This document shows, piece by piece, positions 17,536-25,742 of a stretch of 64,000 nt of DNA; the stretch's first letter is position 1; each line of letters opens with the position of its first letter. The notes beneath the pieces were generated by a model. The model saw only the letters and a list, made by a program, of their open reading frames with translations, searched no databases and was not told the origin of the DNA. A program made the position numbers and the translations under genes. This DNA comes from an uncultured Lachnospiraceae bacterium (GTDB lineage: Bacteria; Bacillota; Clostridia; Lachnospirales; Lachnospiraceae). Location of the stretch: assembly GCA_910588215.1 (NCBI GenBank), contig CAJUQJ010000005.1:1-64000 (forward strand), written 5' to 3'.

Positions 17536-18495
17536 ATGAAAAATGCAGTTCCTGCAGCTGCCAGGCCCCATAAGAGCGTCAGAGAGCGATTCTGGGAACA
17601 AAGATATCTGTTCCTGTTACTGCTTCCTTCGCTGATATGGGTCATATTGATCTGCTATGCTCCGATGACGGGTCTTTATATGGCGTTTATCAATTATACT
17701 CCCAAAGGCAACGGTTATTTTGCAGACCTTGCCAGTTCCCAGTTTGTAGGGCTTGACTGGTTCAAGTATTTCTTTTCGACAGATTTCCTGATTATCATGA
17801 GAAATACGCTGGCTACCAGTCTGCTGACGCTGTTATTCTCGTTCCCACTGCCGATTATTCTGGCGATCTGTTTGAACGAAGTGAAGAGCGAGGGCGTCAA
17901 GAAATTCGTACAGACGGCTTCTTATTTGCCTTACTTTATTTCCTGGGTTATCGCGGCCAATATTTTTATTACCTTCCTTTCTGCTGACGGCGTGATCAAC
18001 AATCTGCTGATGGCGATTGGATTTACGGATGAGCAGATTTTGTTCTTCCAGAAGGGTCCTTATTTCTGGTGGATCATCGCAATCGCGAATGCCTGGAAGG
18101 TGTTAGGATATAACGCGATCATATATCTGGCGGCGGTATCCGGTATCAGCCAGGATATGTATGAGGCGGCGGACGTGGACGGCGCTACCAGAGTACAGAA
18201 GATCTGGTATATAACGCTTCCTGCTTTAAAGCCTACGATCATGGTGCTGCTGATTCTGGCAGTCGGCGGTGTTCTCAATACAGGTTTTGAACAGCAGCTG
18301 TTGATGGCAAATGATTCTATCCTGAATTACTCGGATGTTTTGGATACTTATGCATACCGGTACGGTCTGAAAAACGGCATGTACTCTTATGGTACTGCAG
18401 TGGGCCTGTTTAAGTCGGTAGTATCGTTTATTCTGGTCATGGGTGCAAACTCCCTGTCCAAGAAGTTCGACGATAACAATACGGCGCTGTTCTAG
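17536..18495 (+). CDS. LplB-type sugar ABC transporter permease
   Basis: The product is 319 residues with six membrane helices. The family loop EAADVDGATRVQKIWYITLPALKPT (about 209-233) contacts the ATPase. The RBS AGAGGGTGG is well placed. It pairs with the permease at 18507 and the lipoprotein at 19459. No ATPase gene is adjacent, which is usual for this family, since an MsmX-like ATPase is shared. Substrates are generally oligosaccharides. Position next to YesMN and a GH36 alpha-galactosidase suggests a plant-derived oligosaccharide. Confidence 0.9.
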   Translation: MKNAVPAAARPHKSVRERFWEQRYLFLLLLPSLIWVILICYAPMTGLYMAFINYTPKGNGYFADLASSQFVGLDWFKYFFSTDFLIIMRNTLATSLLTLLFSFPLPIILAICLNEVKSEGVKKFVQTASYLPYFISWVIAANIFITFLSADGVINNLLMAIGFTDEQILFFQKGPYFWWIIAIANAWKVLGYNAIIYLAAVSGISQDMYEAADVDGATRVQKIWYITLPALKPTIMVLLILAVGGVLNTGFEQQLLMANDSILNYSDVLDTYAYRYGLKNGMYSYGTAVGLFKSVVSFILVMGANSLSKKFDDNNTALF

Positions 18496-18506
18496 GGGGT
18501 GGGAAA

Positions 18507-19403
18507 ATGCGAACACAATCTGTTTATAGTAAGAAAAAACCGGTCTCGGATATCGTGCTGGATGTATTTACCGTCGTCTTTCTGGCATTGGTGGCGATCA
18601 TCTGTGTCTATCCGTTTTGGAATATTTTTATCATCTCGATCAATGATGCGACGGATGCCATCCGCGGCGGTCTGTATTTCCTGCCGAGGAAGCTGAGTTT
18701 TGCAAGCTACATGGATATTTTATCCAGATCTACTTTCCTGCACTCGATCCTGGTAACGCTGGCCCGTACCGCGGTCGGAACACCGCTGGCGGTGCTTGTG
18801 ACAACGGCGCTTGCCTATGTGCTGTCGAGGAAGGATCTGCTCTTTAAGAAACCAATCACGCTGCTGTTTATTTTTACCATGTATTTTGGCGGCGGTCTGG
18901 TGCCTTACTATATGGTACTTAAGAATCTGGGGATGCTGGACAGCTTCATCGTATTCATATTCCCGAATCTGGTCAGCGTATACAATATGATACTGGTCAG
19001 GAACTATATCGAAGGAATGCCGGAGGCGCTCTTTGAGGCGGCCAAAATTGACGGGGCAAACGATCTGGTGGTTTTCTTTAAGCTGGTGATTCCGCTGTCC
19101 AAGCCGATCATTATGACAATCGCTCTGTTTGTGGCAATCATGCACTGGAACTCATGGTTTGACGCTTACTTATACACTAATTCACAGAACCTGAAGGTGA
19201 TGCAGTCCATACTGGTGGAGATTCTGAACCAGTACCAGACGACGGCTGCCAACCAGGCGGCAAACCGTACCGGACAGGGCATTACGCCGGACAGCATCCG
19301 TATGGCGGCAACGATGGTGGCTACGATCCCGATCATCATGGTTTATCCGTTCATACAGAAGTATTTTGTAAAAGGTATCATGCTCGGTTCGGTGAAGAGC
19401 TGA
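18507..19403 (+). CDS. YtcP/LplC-type sugar ABC transporter permease
   Basis: The product is 298 residues with six helices. The conserved loop is EAAKIDGANDLVVFFKLVIPLSKP, and the C-terminal YPFIQKYFVKGIMLGSVK is characteristic of this subgroup. It starts 11 bases after the first permease, with GGGGTGGG as ribosome site. It forms the heterodimeric channel with the product of 17536. Confidence 0.9.
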   Translation: MRTQSVYSKKKPVSDIVLDVFTVVFLALVAIICVYPFWNIFIISINDATDAIRGGLYFLPRKLSFASYMDILSRSTFLHSILVTLARTAVGTPLAVLVTTALAYVLSRKDLLFKKPITLLFIFTMYFGGGLVPYYMVLKNLGMLDSFIVFIFPNLVSVYNMILVRNYIEGMPEALFEAAKIDGANDLVVFFKLVIPLSKPIIMTIALFVAIMHWNSWFDAYLYTNSQNLKVMQSILVEILNQYQTTAANQAANRTGQGITPDSIRMAATMVATIPIIMVYPFIQKYFVKGIMLGSVKS

Positions 19404-19458
19404 TCGATAAAGAGTGCTAAAATTTATATTCAGCAGGTTTATGAAGGAGGAAAAGTTT

Positions 19459-21096
19459 ATGAAAGCAAAGAAAATGGTGGCGCTTATGCTGGGCGTTACA
19501 ATGCTGGCGGCGGCTGTGACAGGCTGTGGCGGCCAGGGAGACGGCGGCAGTGCGGGAGCAGGTGATGCCGCAGGAGCCGGCGCGGAGGGCGGCGCCTCAT
19601 CCGATGGTATCGTGACTCTTACATTTTTTGATAAGAATTCGGGAAGTAATACATTTGACGATCCGGTGGCAAGGGCGATCCAGGAGAAGACTGGGGTTAC
19701 GGTGCAGGTGGAAAATCCCACCGGTGATCCGCTGGAGAAGTTAAATCTGATGCTCACCGGACAGAACTATCCGGATATCGTCCTTATGGACCGCGGTAAC
19801 GAGATTGTTAACCGTTATATTGACGCGGGTGCGCTGATTCCCTTAAACGATCTGATCGACCAGTACGGCCCTCATATTAAAGAGATGTACGGCGAAGTTA
19901 TGACAAAGAGTGTATATTCGGATGGGAAGAACTATTATCTGAATAACTGGTATGGCGTGGATCCGGATGCGGTGGCAGGCGTGCTGATGAGAAAAGACCT
20001 GCTGACGGAGATCGTCGGAGAAGAGCGTGCCAACAGCAATGATCCTTTTACGCAGTCGGAATATCTGGATATCTTACGGCAGTTTAAGGAGAAATATCCG
20101 ACCATCGACGGTAAGGAGAGTATTGCGGTGACGCTTGACGCAGAGAGCAAAAACTATGAAGGCACTCTCTTTGGTATGTACGGCATGACTACATACTATG
20201 CGGATGAGAACAACAATATTATGCACAAGGCGAAAGCCCCGCGCTATCAGGATGCCATTGGTTTTATGAATACGCTCTATACAGAGGGTCTGCTGGATAA
20301 GGAATGGGTTGTTAATAAGAAGGAGCAGTGGACACAGAAGCTCTCGGCGGGCAATGTATTCTCTACATTTTGCTCTTACTGGGATCCTGACAGCGCCAAC
20401 ACCAGTCTTGCCTCCACGGTAGGGGAAGATGCGAAATTCTACAGCTATAAGGTTGTTGCGGACGGCGTGGATCCTTCCGAGACGAAATACAGCGGAAGAA
20501 GTACGCTGGGCTGGGACGCCATCGGCATTACGAGCAACTGCCAGAATCCGGAGGCGGCAATCAAATTCATTGATTTTCTGGTAAGTGAAGAGGGACAGTA
20601 CCTGATGATGTGGGGAATCGAGGGCGAACACTGGGATATGGTGGACGGCAAACATGTTCCGAAGCAGGAGATCGTGGACGGCTTTAAGACGGACTTTGAC
20701 AATACGAAACTGGAGACGGGTATCCGTAAGTGGACCTGGTTTATCAAGAACGGAAATGGCACGGACGGATCACCTTATGACGTGACGAAATATGAGACCA
20801 CGGAACTTACTGATTTTGCCAATGCCAGCTTTGGGGAATCTGACAGATGGGATACGGCAGACTTCACAGGTTTGGAGCCGGCAGGCAGTTCTCCGGAAGG
20901 CCTGAAATGGCAGAAAGTAAAAGACGTTTATGACCAGAATTTCCCGAAGATGGTCAATGCGGCTGACAGCGCAGAGGCAAATGCGGTCTATGAGTCGATG
21001 CTGGCACAGATGGAAGAAGCAGGCTTGTCGGAAGTAGAGGCTTATATGTCCGGGCAGTACCAGGATAGACTGAAATTATGGGGAATGGCGGAATAG
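19459..21096 (+). CDS. Extracellular sugar-binding lipoprotein (LplA type)
   Basis: The product is 545 residues from ATG 19459, which follows AAGGAGG and begins a standard lipoprotein signal peptide; an upstream in-frame ATG at 19414 does not. The lipobox ends at Cys23 (VTGC), then comes a Gly/Ala-rich linker. The mature part is a long family-1-type binding protein (PDIVLMDRGNEIVNRYIDAGALIPLNDLI). It delivers oligosaccharide to the two permeases upstream. The terminator at 21150-21182 closes the operon. Confidence 0.9.
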   Translation: MKAKKMVALMLGVTMLAAAVTGCGGQGDGGSAGAGDAAGAGAEGGASSDGIVTLTFFDKNSGSNTFDDPVARAIQEKTGVTVQVENPTGDPLEKLNLMLTGQNYPDIVLMDRGNEIVNRYIDAGALIPLNDLIDQYGPHIKEMYGEVMTKSVYSDGKNYYLNNWYGVDPDAVAGVLMRKDLLTEIVGEERANSNDPFTQSEYLDILRQFKEKYPTIDGKESIAVTLDAESKNYEGTLFGMYGMTTYYADENNNIMHKAKAPRYQDAIGFMNTLYTEGLLDKEWVVNKKEQWTQKLSAGNVFSTFCSYWDPDSANTSLASTVGEDAKFYSYKVVADGVDPSETKYSGRSTLGWDAIGITSNCQNPEAAIKFIDFLVSEEGQYLMMWGIEGEHWDMVDGKHVPKQEIVDGFKTDFDNTKLETGIRKWTWFIKNGNGTDGSPYDVTKYETTELTDFANASFGESDRWDTADFTGLEPAGSSPEGLKWQKVKDVYDQNFPKMVNAADSAEANAVYESMLAQMEEAGLSEVEAYMSGQYQDRLKLWGMAE

Positions 21097-21149
21097 ATGT
21101 GACAAAGGAACAGATAAGCTGCTGTAAATAAGCAGTAGAATTACGGGAT

Positions 21150-21185
21150 AAGCGCAGGCAGAAGCAGTTACTGTCTGCGCTTTTT
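21150..21185 (+). terminator. Intrinsic terminator of the transporter operon
   Basis: AAGCGCAGGCAG (21150-21161) pairs with CTGTCTGCGCTT (21171-21182) with one G-U pair, followed by a T-run. Confidence 0.75.
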
Positions 21186-21236
21186 CGGCAAACATGCAGG
21201 AGTCATATACGGAAGCTCCTACAAGGCCGAAAACGG

Positions 21237-21259
21237 AATTTCTAATGTCGTTAACTATA
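21237..21259 (+). repeat. 23-bp repeat, inverted copy at 30405-30427
   Basis: This stretch, just before the GH36 gene, is the exact reverse complement of 30405-30427. The pair brackets about 9.1 kb containing the GH36 gene, the glycosidase remnant, the fru operon and the PepSY gene. It contains TCTAATGTCGTTAACTATA. No recombinase is nearby. Confidence 0.6.
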
Positions 21260-21281
21260 ACGGGAAAGGCGTAAGGATACC

Positions 21282-23519
21282 ATGGGAATATTTTATTGTG
21301 AAAAGGACGGTACGATCACTTTACAGACGAAGAATACAACGTACCAGATGAAAATGGACAGGCAGGGTACACTGCTGCATACTTATTACGGACAGAAGAC
21401 GGACCGGACGGATAAGTCCTATTGGATCAGCTATCGGGACAGAGGCTTTTCCGGGAATCCGTATGGCATGGACCGTGCGTATTCCCTGGATACACTACCC
21501 CAGGAATACAGCTGTTTTGGGACGGGAGATTACCGGATCAGTGCGTTGAAGGTCAAAAATACGGATGGCAGTGCGGCCTCCGCTCTCCGGCATGTGAGTC
21601 ATGAAATCACAGAGGGAAAGTACAGCCTGCCGGGCCTTCCTGCCGCGTATGGAACGAAAGAGGAGGCACAGACACTGATCGTCACGCTGAGGGACTGCGC
21701 GACGAATCTGAAGGTGGAGTTGTACTATGGCGTACTGGAAGAGATTGACCTGATCACAAGGGCGGTACGTATCACCAATGACGGTAAAGGAAGTATCGTG
21801 CTGCAAAAGGCAGCCAGTTTGTCGATAGACTGGCAGTCGGGAGCATATGACAGACTGACGTTTTGCGGACGGCATACGATGGAGCGGAATCCGGAACGGG
21901 CACGCATTACCCACGGCGTACAGTCCGTTGGCAGTGTGAGAGGCACCTCCAGTCACCAGAGCAATCCTTTTATGATGATCTGTGACGAGAGCGCCACGGA
22001 AAAGGAGGGTGACTGCTACGGCTTCTCTTTCGTGTACAGCGGAGAGTTTTTGATGGAGACAGAGAAAGACCAGACGGAGCAGACCAGGTTGGTGTGCGGC
22101 ATCCATCCGGATAATTTCGAGTGGACGCTGAAGCCGGGGGAGAGCTTCGTGACACCGGAGGTCCTGATGGCGTATGGAAAAGGCTTCGGCGCAGTCAGCC
22201 GGACCTTTCACCAAGCGATCAGAGAGCATATCTGCCGCGGCGAATGGAAACACAAGAGAAGGCCGGTGCTGATCAATAACTGGGAAGGAACGTATTTTGA
22301 TTTTACGGGAGACAGGCTGGTGGACATCGCACGAGAGGCCGCAGCGCTGGGGGTGGAGCTGTTTGTCATGGATGATGGCTGGTTCGGCCGGCGGGATGAT
22401 GACAATTCCGGTTTGGGAGACTGGTATCCCAATGAGGAAAAGCTGGGATGCACCCTGCAGGAGCTGGGAGAGAGGATCACGGCTTTGGGAATGGAGTTTG
22501 GCATCTGGTTTGAGCCGGAAGGGATCTCGGAGGACAGTGATCTGTACCGTGCTCATCCGGAGTGGGCAGTCCGTATTCCGGGAAGAAAACCGTGTCTGAG
22601 CAGAAATCAGCTTGTCCTGGATTTCTCCAGAAAGGATGTGCAGGATTATGTGATCGACAGGTTAAAGGCCGTTCTCTCGCAGGCGCCGATCTCCTATGTG
22701 AAATGGGATTTTAACAGGAGCATATGCGACAAATACAGCGGTGCGCTGCCAAAGGAGCGGCAGGGTGAAATGGCGCATCGCTTTGTGCTGGGACTGTATC
22801 GTGTTCTGGAAGAGCTGATCAGAGAATTTCCGCATATCCTGTTCGAAGGGTGCAGCGGAGGCGGCGGACGGTTCGACGCGGGTATGCTGTACTATACGCC
22901 GCAGATATGGTGCAGTGACAATACGGATGCCATCGAACGGCTGAAAATACAGTACGGCACCTCTTTCGGGTATCCGGTAAGCACGATGGGATTCCATGTT
23001 TCCGCGGTTCCGAACCATCAGACAGGCAGGATCACACCCCTCTCCACGAGAGGATGCGTGGCGATGGCGGGCACCTTCGGGTATGAACTCGACGTAAACC
23101 GGATGACGGAAGCGGAGAAGACGGAGGTCAGGGAGCAGATCGCTCTGTTTAAGAAGCATTATGATCTGATACAGTATGGCAGCTACTATCGTCTGTGTTC
23201 GCCCTTTGCGGGGACGGTCACCGTGTGGGAGATGGTGTCGCCTGACGGCGCGGAGGCGCTGGTGAGTGCGGTATATCACCATGTGCAGTCGAATCCGGCT
23301 CCCGTTTATGTCAGGCTCGGCGGGCTGCGGGAAGATCGGATGTACCGGCTGGAACTGATCGGTGTACGGGAAGAGTGTACGCTTCCGGTAAACGGCGGGG
23401 AAGATATCTTCGGACAGGGACAGATCTTAAGCGGAGCGGCCCTGATGCACTGTGGGCTGATGGTGCCGGAGGCGTTAAATGGGTTCCAGGCGTGGCAGAT
23501 CTACCTGCAGGCACAATAA
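21282..23519 (+). CDS. GH36 alpha-galactosidase
   Basis: The product is 745 residues with no signal peptide, so it acts in the cytoplasm on imported alpha-galactosides (raffinose or melibiose type). An N-terminal beta-sandwich runs to about 330. The catalytic barrel has NNWEGTYFDF, FVMDDGWFGRR, EFGIWFEPEGIS, YVKWDFNRS with nucleophile Asp476, and WCSDNTDAIERL with acid/base Asp546. The C-terminal sandwich is present, and length is normal for the AgaA/AgaB subgroup. It follows the transporter operon after a terminator, so it may have its own promoter. Confidence 0.95.
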   Translation: MGIFYCEKDGTITLQTKNTTYQMKMDRQGTLLHTYYGQKTDRTDKSYWISYRDRGFSGNPYGMDRAYSLDTLPQEYSCFGTGDYRISALKVKNTDGSAASALRHVSHEITEGKYSLPGLPAAYGTKEEAQTLIVTLRDCATNLKVELYYGVLEEIDLITRAVRITNDGKGSIVLQKAASLSIDWQSGAYDRLTFCGRHTMERNPERARITHGVQSVGSVRGTSSHQSNPFMMICDESATEKEGDCYGFSFVYSGEFLMETEKDQTEQTRLVCGIHPDNFEWTLKPGESFVTPEVLMAYGKGFGAVSRTFHQAIREHICRGEWKHKRRPVLINNWEGTYFDFTGDRLVDIAREAAALGVELFVMDDGWFGRRDDDNSGLGDWYPNEEKLGCTLQELGERITALGMEFGIWFEPEGISEDSDLYRAHPEWAVRIPGRKPCLSRNQLVLDFSRKDVQDYVIDRLKAVLSQAPISYVKWDFNRSICDKYSGALPKERQGEMAHRFVLGLYRVLEELIREFPHILFEGCSGGGGRFDAGMLYYTPQIWCSDNTDAIERLKIQYGTSFGYPVSTMGFHVSAVPNHQTGRITPLSTRGCVAMAGTFGYELDVNRMTEAEKTEVREQIALFKKHYDLIQYGSYYRLCSPFAGTVTVWEMVSPDGAEALVSAVYHHVQSNPAPVYVRLGGLREDRMYRLELIGVREECTLPVNGGEDIFGQGQILSGAALMHCGLMVPEALNGFQAWQIYLQAQ

Positions 23520-23614
23520 GATTAGCGGGCGGACGGCTATGTTGATTGCTATGGTATAAAGAGGGAGGCCATGATGATTGTCATGGTGATAGAAAGGATG
23601 GAAAAGAGGACGCA

Positions 23615-24086
23615 ATGGGAGAAAAGGAATGGAGATACGACGGCGGCGGTTTTTTTACGCTGCATTGGGAAGGCGGCACGCTATTGAAGGCATATGCGAC
23701 GGCGTATCACACAGACGGACGTTTTATAGATACGAGAAGTGCGGTACTGGAAAAGGAAGAAAAGTCGGAGGGGGAGGATGGAAGCACTCTGCTTTTGACA
23801 TTTTGCGATGAGAATGGCCTTTGCCTGCAGGAAAAACTCACTATATCCAGGGACGGTGTGCCGGTGGCTTCCTGCTGCCTGTCTCAGAAAGACGGCGACG
23901 CGGTGGAGACACGCAGGCTGATACCGCTGATCCTGCAGGCGGGCGGGGAAGAACCGCTTAAGCTGTGGAACAGTCTGTGGGCGAAGATGCTGCTGGTACC
24001 TTACGACAATACCATGTGGTGACGAAGCGGGGGAAATCTGCTGGCAGGCGAAAGGCTGTGATGCGGTGATTCTGGAGGAGATATAA
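23615..24086 (+). pseudogene. Remnant of an alpha-galactosidase-like gene
   Basis: ATG 23615 follows AAAGAGGA. The frame encodes about 135 residues of an N-terminal beta-sandwich region (YDGGGFFTLHWEGG; ISRDGVPVASC; LWAKMLLVPYDN) and stops at 24022. In the +1 frame, 24021-24086 reads DEAGEICWQAKGCDAVILEE, which looks like the extreme C-terminus of a glycosidase. The catalytic domain is therefore missing, consistent with a large internal deletion. It lies 95 bases after the intact GH36 gene. Confidence 0.6.
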
Positions 24087-24103
24087 AAAATAAGAAATGA
24101 AAA

Positions 24104-24187
24104 ATGCAAAATGTGGCTGCTGTTACTTATGGTGAATGACAAAATAATTTGTCATTTATGACAGGTGACAGCAGCCTCCTTTTGCAT
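24104..24187 (+). terminator. Two-tiered terminator hairpin
   Basis: An outer imperfect stem (24105-24126 with 24165-24186) encloses a perfect inner stem (24135-24143 with 24148-24156). The 3' arm contains CCTCCTTTTGC. It closes the glycosidase unit. Confidence 0.6.
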
Positions 24188-24622
24188 CATGGGAGAGTGC
24201 ATCCTGTTTTATAGTAAACGCATAACAATAACTATAGCATGATGCAAAATGGTATGCAGTGGTACGCGATGGTATGTGTAGTTTCAGGCGCAGAACAAAA
24301 GCTGCGTATAATATAGTAAAATCTGAAATTTTGTCCGCGTTCTCAGTGCAATATGCGTTGGAATAGAGGAAAAGAGGAGTGGAACCGGTATACTTGCATA
24401 TGATTCAGATATTGTCGCAATATATGATTAGTAGATTATATTATCATGTTGCTGAATGAATCAATGAATGAGGATGAAGGATTTTAAAAGCATGCACCTT
24501 TTTGACTGGGATTAATGAAATAGAAGCGTGGCAATAGAGTATTATAATTCAAATCAGTCATAATCATTTAAAATAAAGCAAAATAAACAAAAGAAAATGG
24601 GGATTTTTGTGAATAAGTATGA
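24188..24622 (+). other. Long leader-side gap before the fru operon
   Basis: No gene is supported. There are short repeats of GGTATG near 24250-24275. The segment around 24312-24360 loosely resembles 36950-37015 (TAGTAAAAT followed by ATTTTG, a CGCGTTC-like block and a GTG-AAT-GCGT block). Several A/T-rich stretches could form an UP element. Confidence 0.35.
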
Positions 24623-24651
24623 TTGATTTTGACTGAGTATGAATGTATAAT
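24623..24651 (+). promoter_or_regulatory. fruK promoter
   Basis: TTGATT (24623-24628) and a perfect TATAAT (24646-24651) are 17 bases apart, 46 bases upstream of fruK. Confidence 0.7.
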
Positions 24652-24678
24652 GCAAACTATAGTAAATGATACAAACTA
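24652..24678 (+). promoter_or_regulatory. Candidate FruR operator
   Basis: Direct repeats GCAAACTA and ACAAACTA lie immediately after the -10 box, where a DeoR-type repressor would block transcription. The link to the fruR gene at 28114 is inferred. Confidence 0.35.
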
Positions 24679-24697
24679 AGAAAGGGGAGGGCAAGAG

Positions 24698-25615
24698 ATG
24701 ATTTATACGGTTACTTTTAATCCGTCGCTGGACTATATCGTTTCGGTCGAGGACTTTAAGCTGGGATTGACGAACCGGACCAGTTCGGAGCTGATGCTTC
24801 CCGGCGGGAAGGGATTAAATGTTTCCATGGTGCTTGGCAATCTGGGCATCGAGAATACGGCGCTTGGGTTCGTGGCGGGATTTACGGGAGAGGAGATCGT
24901 CCGCAGGATAGAGCAGATGGGGGTAAGGACGGATCTGATCCGGATAAACAACGGCATATCGCGGATCAATGTGAAGCTGCAATCCATCGACGGGACGGAG
25001 ATCAACGGCTGTGGGCCGCAGATCAGTGAGCGGCATGTGCAGGAGCTGCTGGAGAAACTCGACGTTCTGGGAGCCGGTGACGTGCTGATCCTTGCCGGAA
25101 GCATTCCCAGTTCCATGCCGGACGATATGTACAGAAGGATCATGGAGCGGCTGGAAGGCCGGGGTGTGATGATCGCAGTGGATGCCACGAGAGATCTGCT
25201 GGTCAATGTACTGGCGTATCATCCTTTTCTGGTAAAACCGAACAACCATGAGCTGGGTGAGATCTTCGGTGCAGAGCTTAAGACAAGGGAAGAAGTGATG
25301 CCGTATGCGAAGAAGATGCAGGAGATGGGAGCGGTGAACGTGCTTGTTTCCATGGCCGGTGAAGGCGCCGTGCTGGCAGCAGGGGACGGCAGTATCCATG
25401 CCGCGCCGGCGCCGGAAGGACGGCTGATCAACGGCGTAGGGGCAGGTGATTCCATGGTGGCCGGTTTTCTCGCAGGCTGGATGGAGCAGAAAGATTATAG
25501 CCATGCTTTTGCCATGGGAATAGCGGCGGGAAGCGCCAGCGCTTTCTCCGAACAGCTGGCGACGAAGGAAGAAGTGGAAGCCGTCTACCGGCAGGTGAGG
25601 AAACAGCAGGCGTAA
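24698..25615 (+). CDS. fruK: 1-Phosphofructokinase
   Basis: The product is 305 residues. It phosphorylates fructose-1-phosphate to fructose-1,6-bisphosphate with ATP. It is a PfkB-type kinase: VTFNPSLDYIV at the start, LPGGKGLNVSMVLGNLG (substrate loop), LAGSIPSSMPDDMY, VKPNNHELGEIF, and the anion-hole motif NGVGAGDSMVAGFLAG with the catalytic Asp. Excellent ribosome site (AAAGGGGAGGG). First gene of the fru operon. Confidence 0.95.
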   Translation: MIYTVTFNPSLDYIVSVEDFKLGLTNRTSSELMLPGGKGLNVSMVLGNLGIENTALGFVAGFTGEEIVRRIEQMGVRTDLIRINNGISRINVKLQSIDGTEINGCGPQISERHVQELLEKLDVLGAGDVLILAGSIPSSMPDDMYRRIMERLEGRGVMIAVDATRDLLVNVLAYHPFLVKPNNHELGEIFGAELKTREEVMPYAKKMQEMGAVNVLVSMAGEGAVLAAGDGSIHAAPAPEGRLINGVGAGDSMVAGFLAGWMEQKDYSHAFAMGIAAGSASAFSEQLATKEEVEAVYRQVRKQQA

Positions 25616-25689
25616 GAAAGACAGTAAATTCAGCAGAAAAAGAGCAGACGAAAGAAAGACAGCAAATTCAGTAGAAAAAGAGCAGGCGG
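25614..25689 (+). repeat. 38-bp tandem duplication between fruK and fruA
   Basis: Two imperfect copies of a 38-base unit (AAGAAAGACAG...AAAAAGAGCAG) start at 25614 and 25652. They fill most of the fruK-fruA spacer. No structure was seen; it is probably a local slippage duplication. Confidence 0.7.
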
Positions 25690-25742
25690 ATGACAGGTAG
25701 TAAGGGTAGCGGGAAGACAGGGAAAATAGGAGGAGTAGTACG

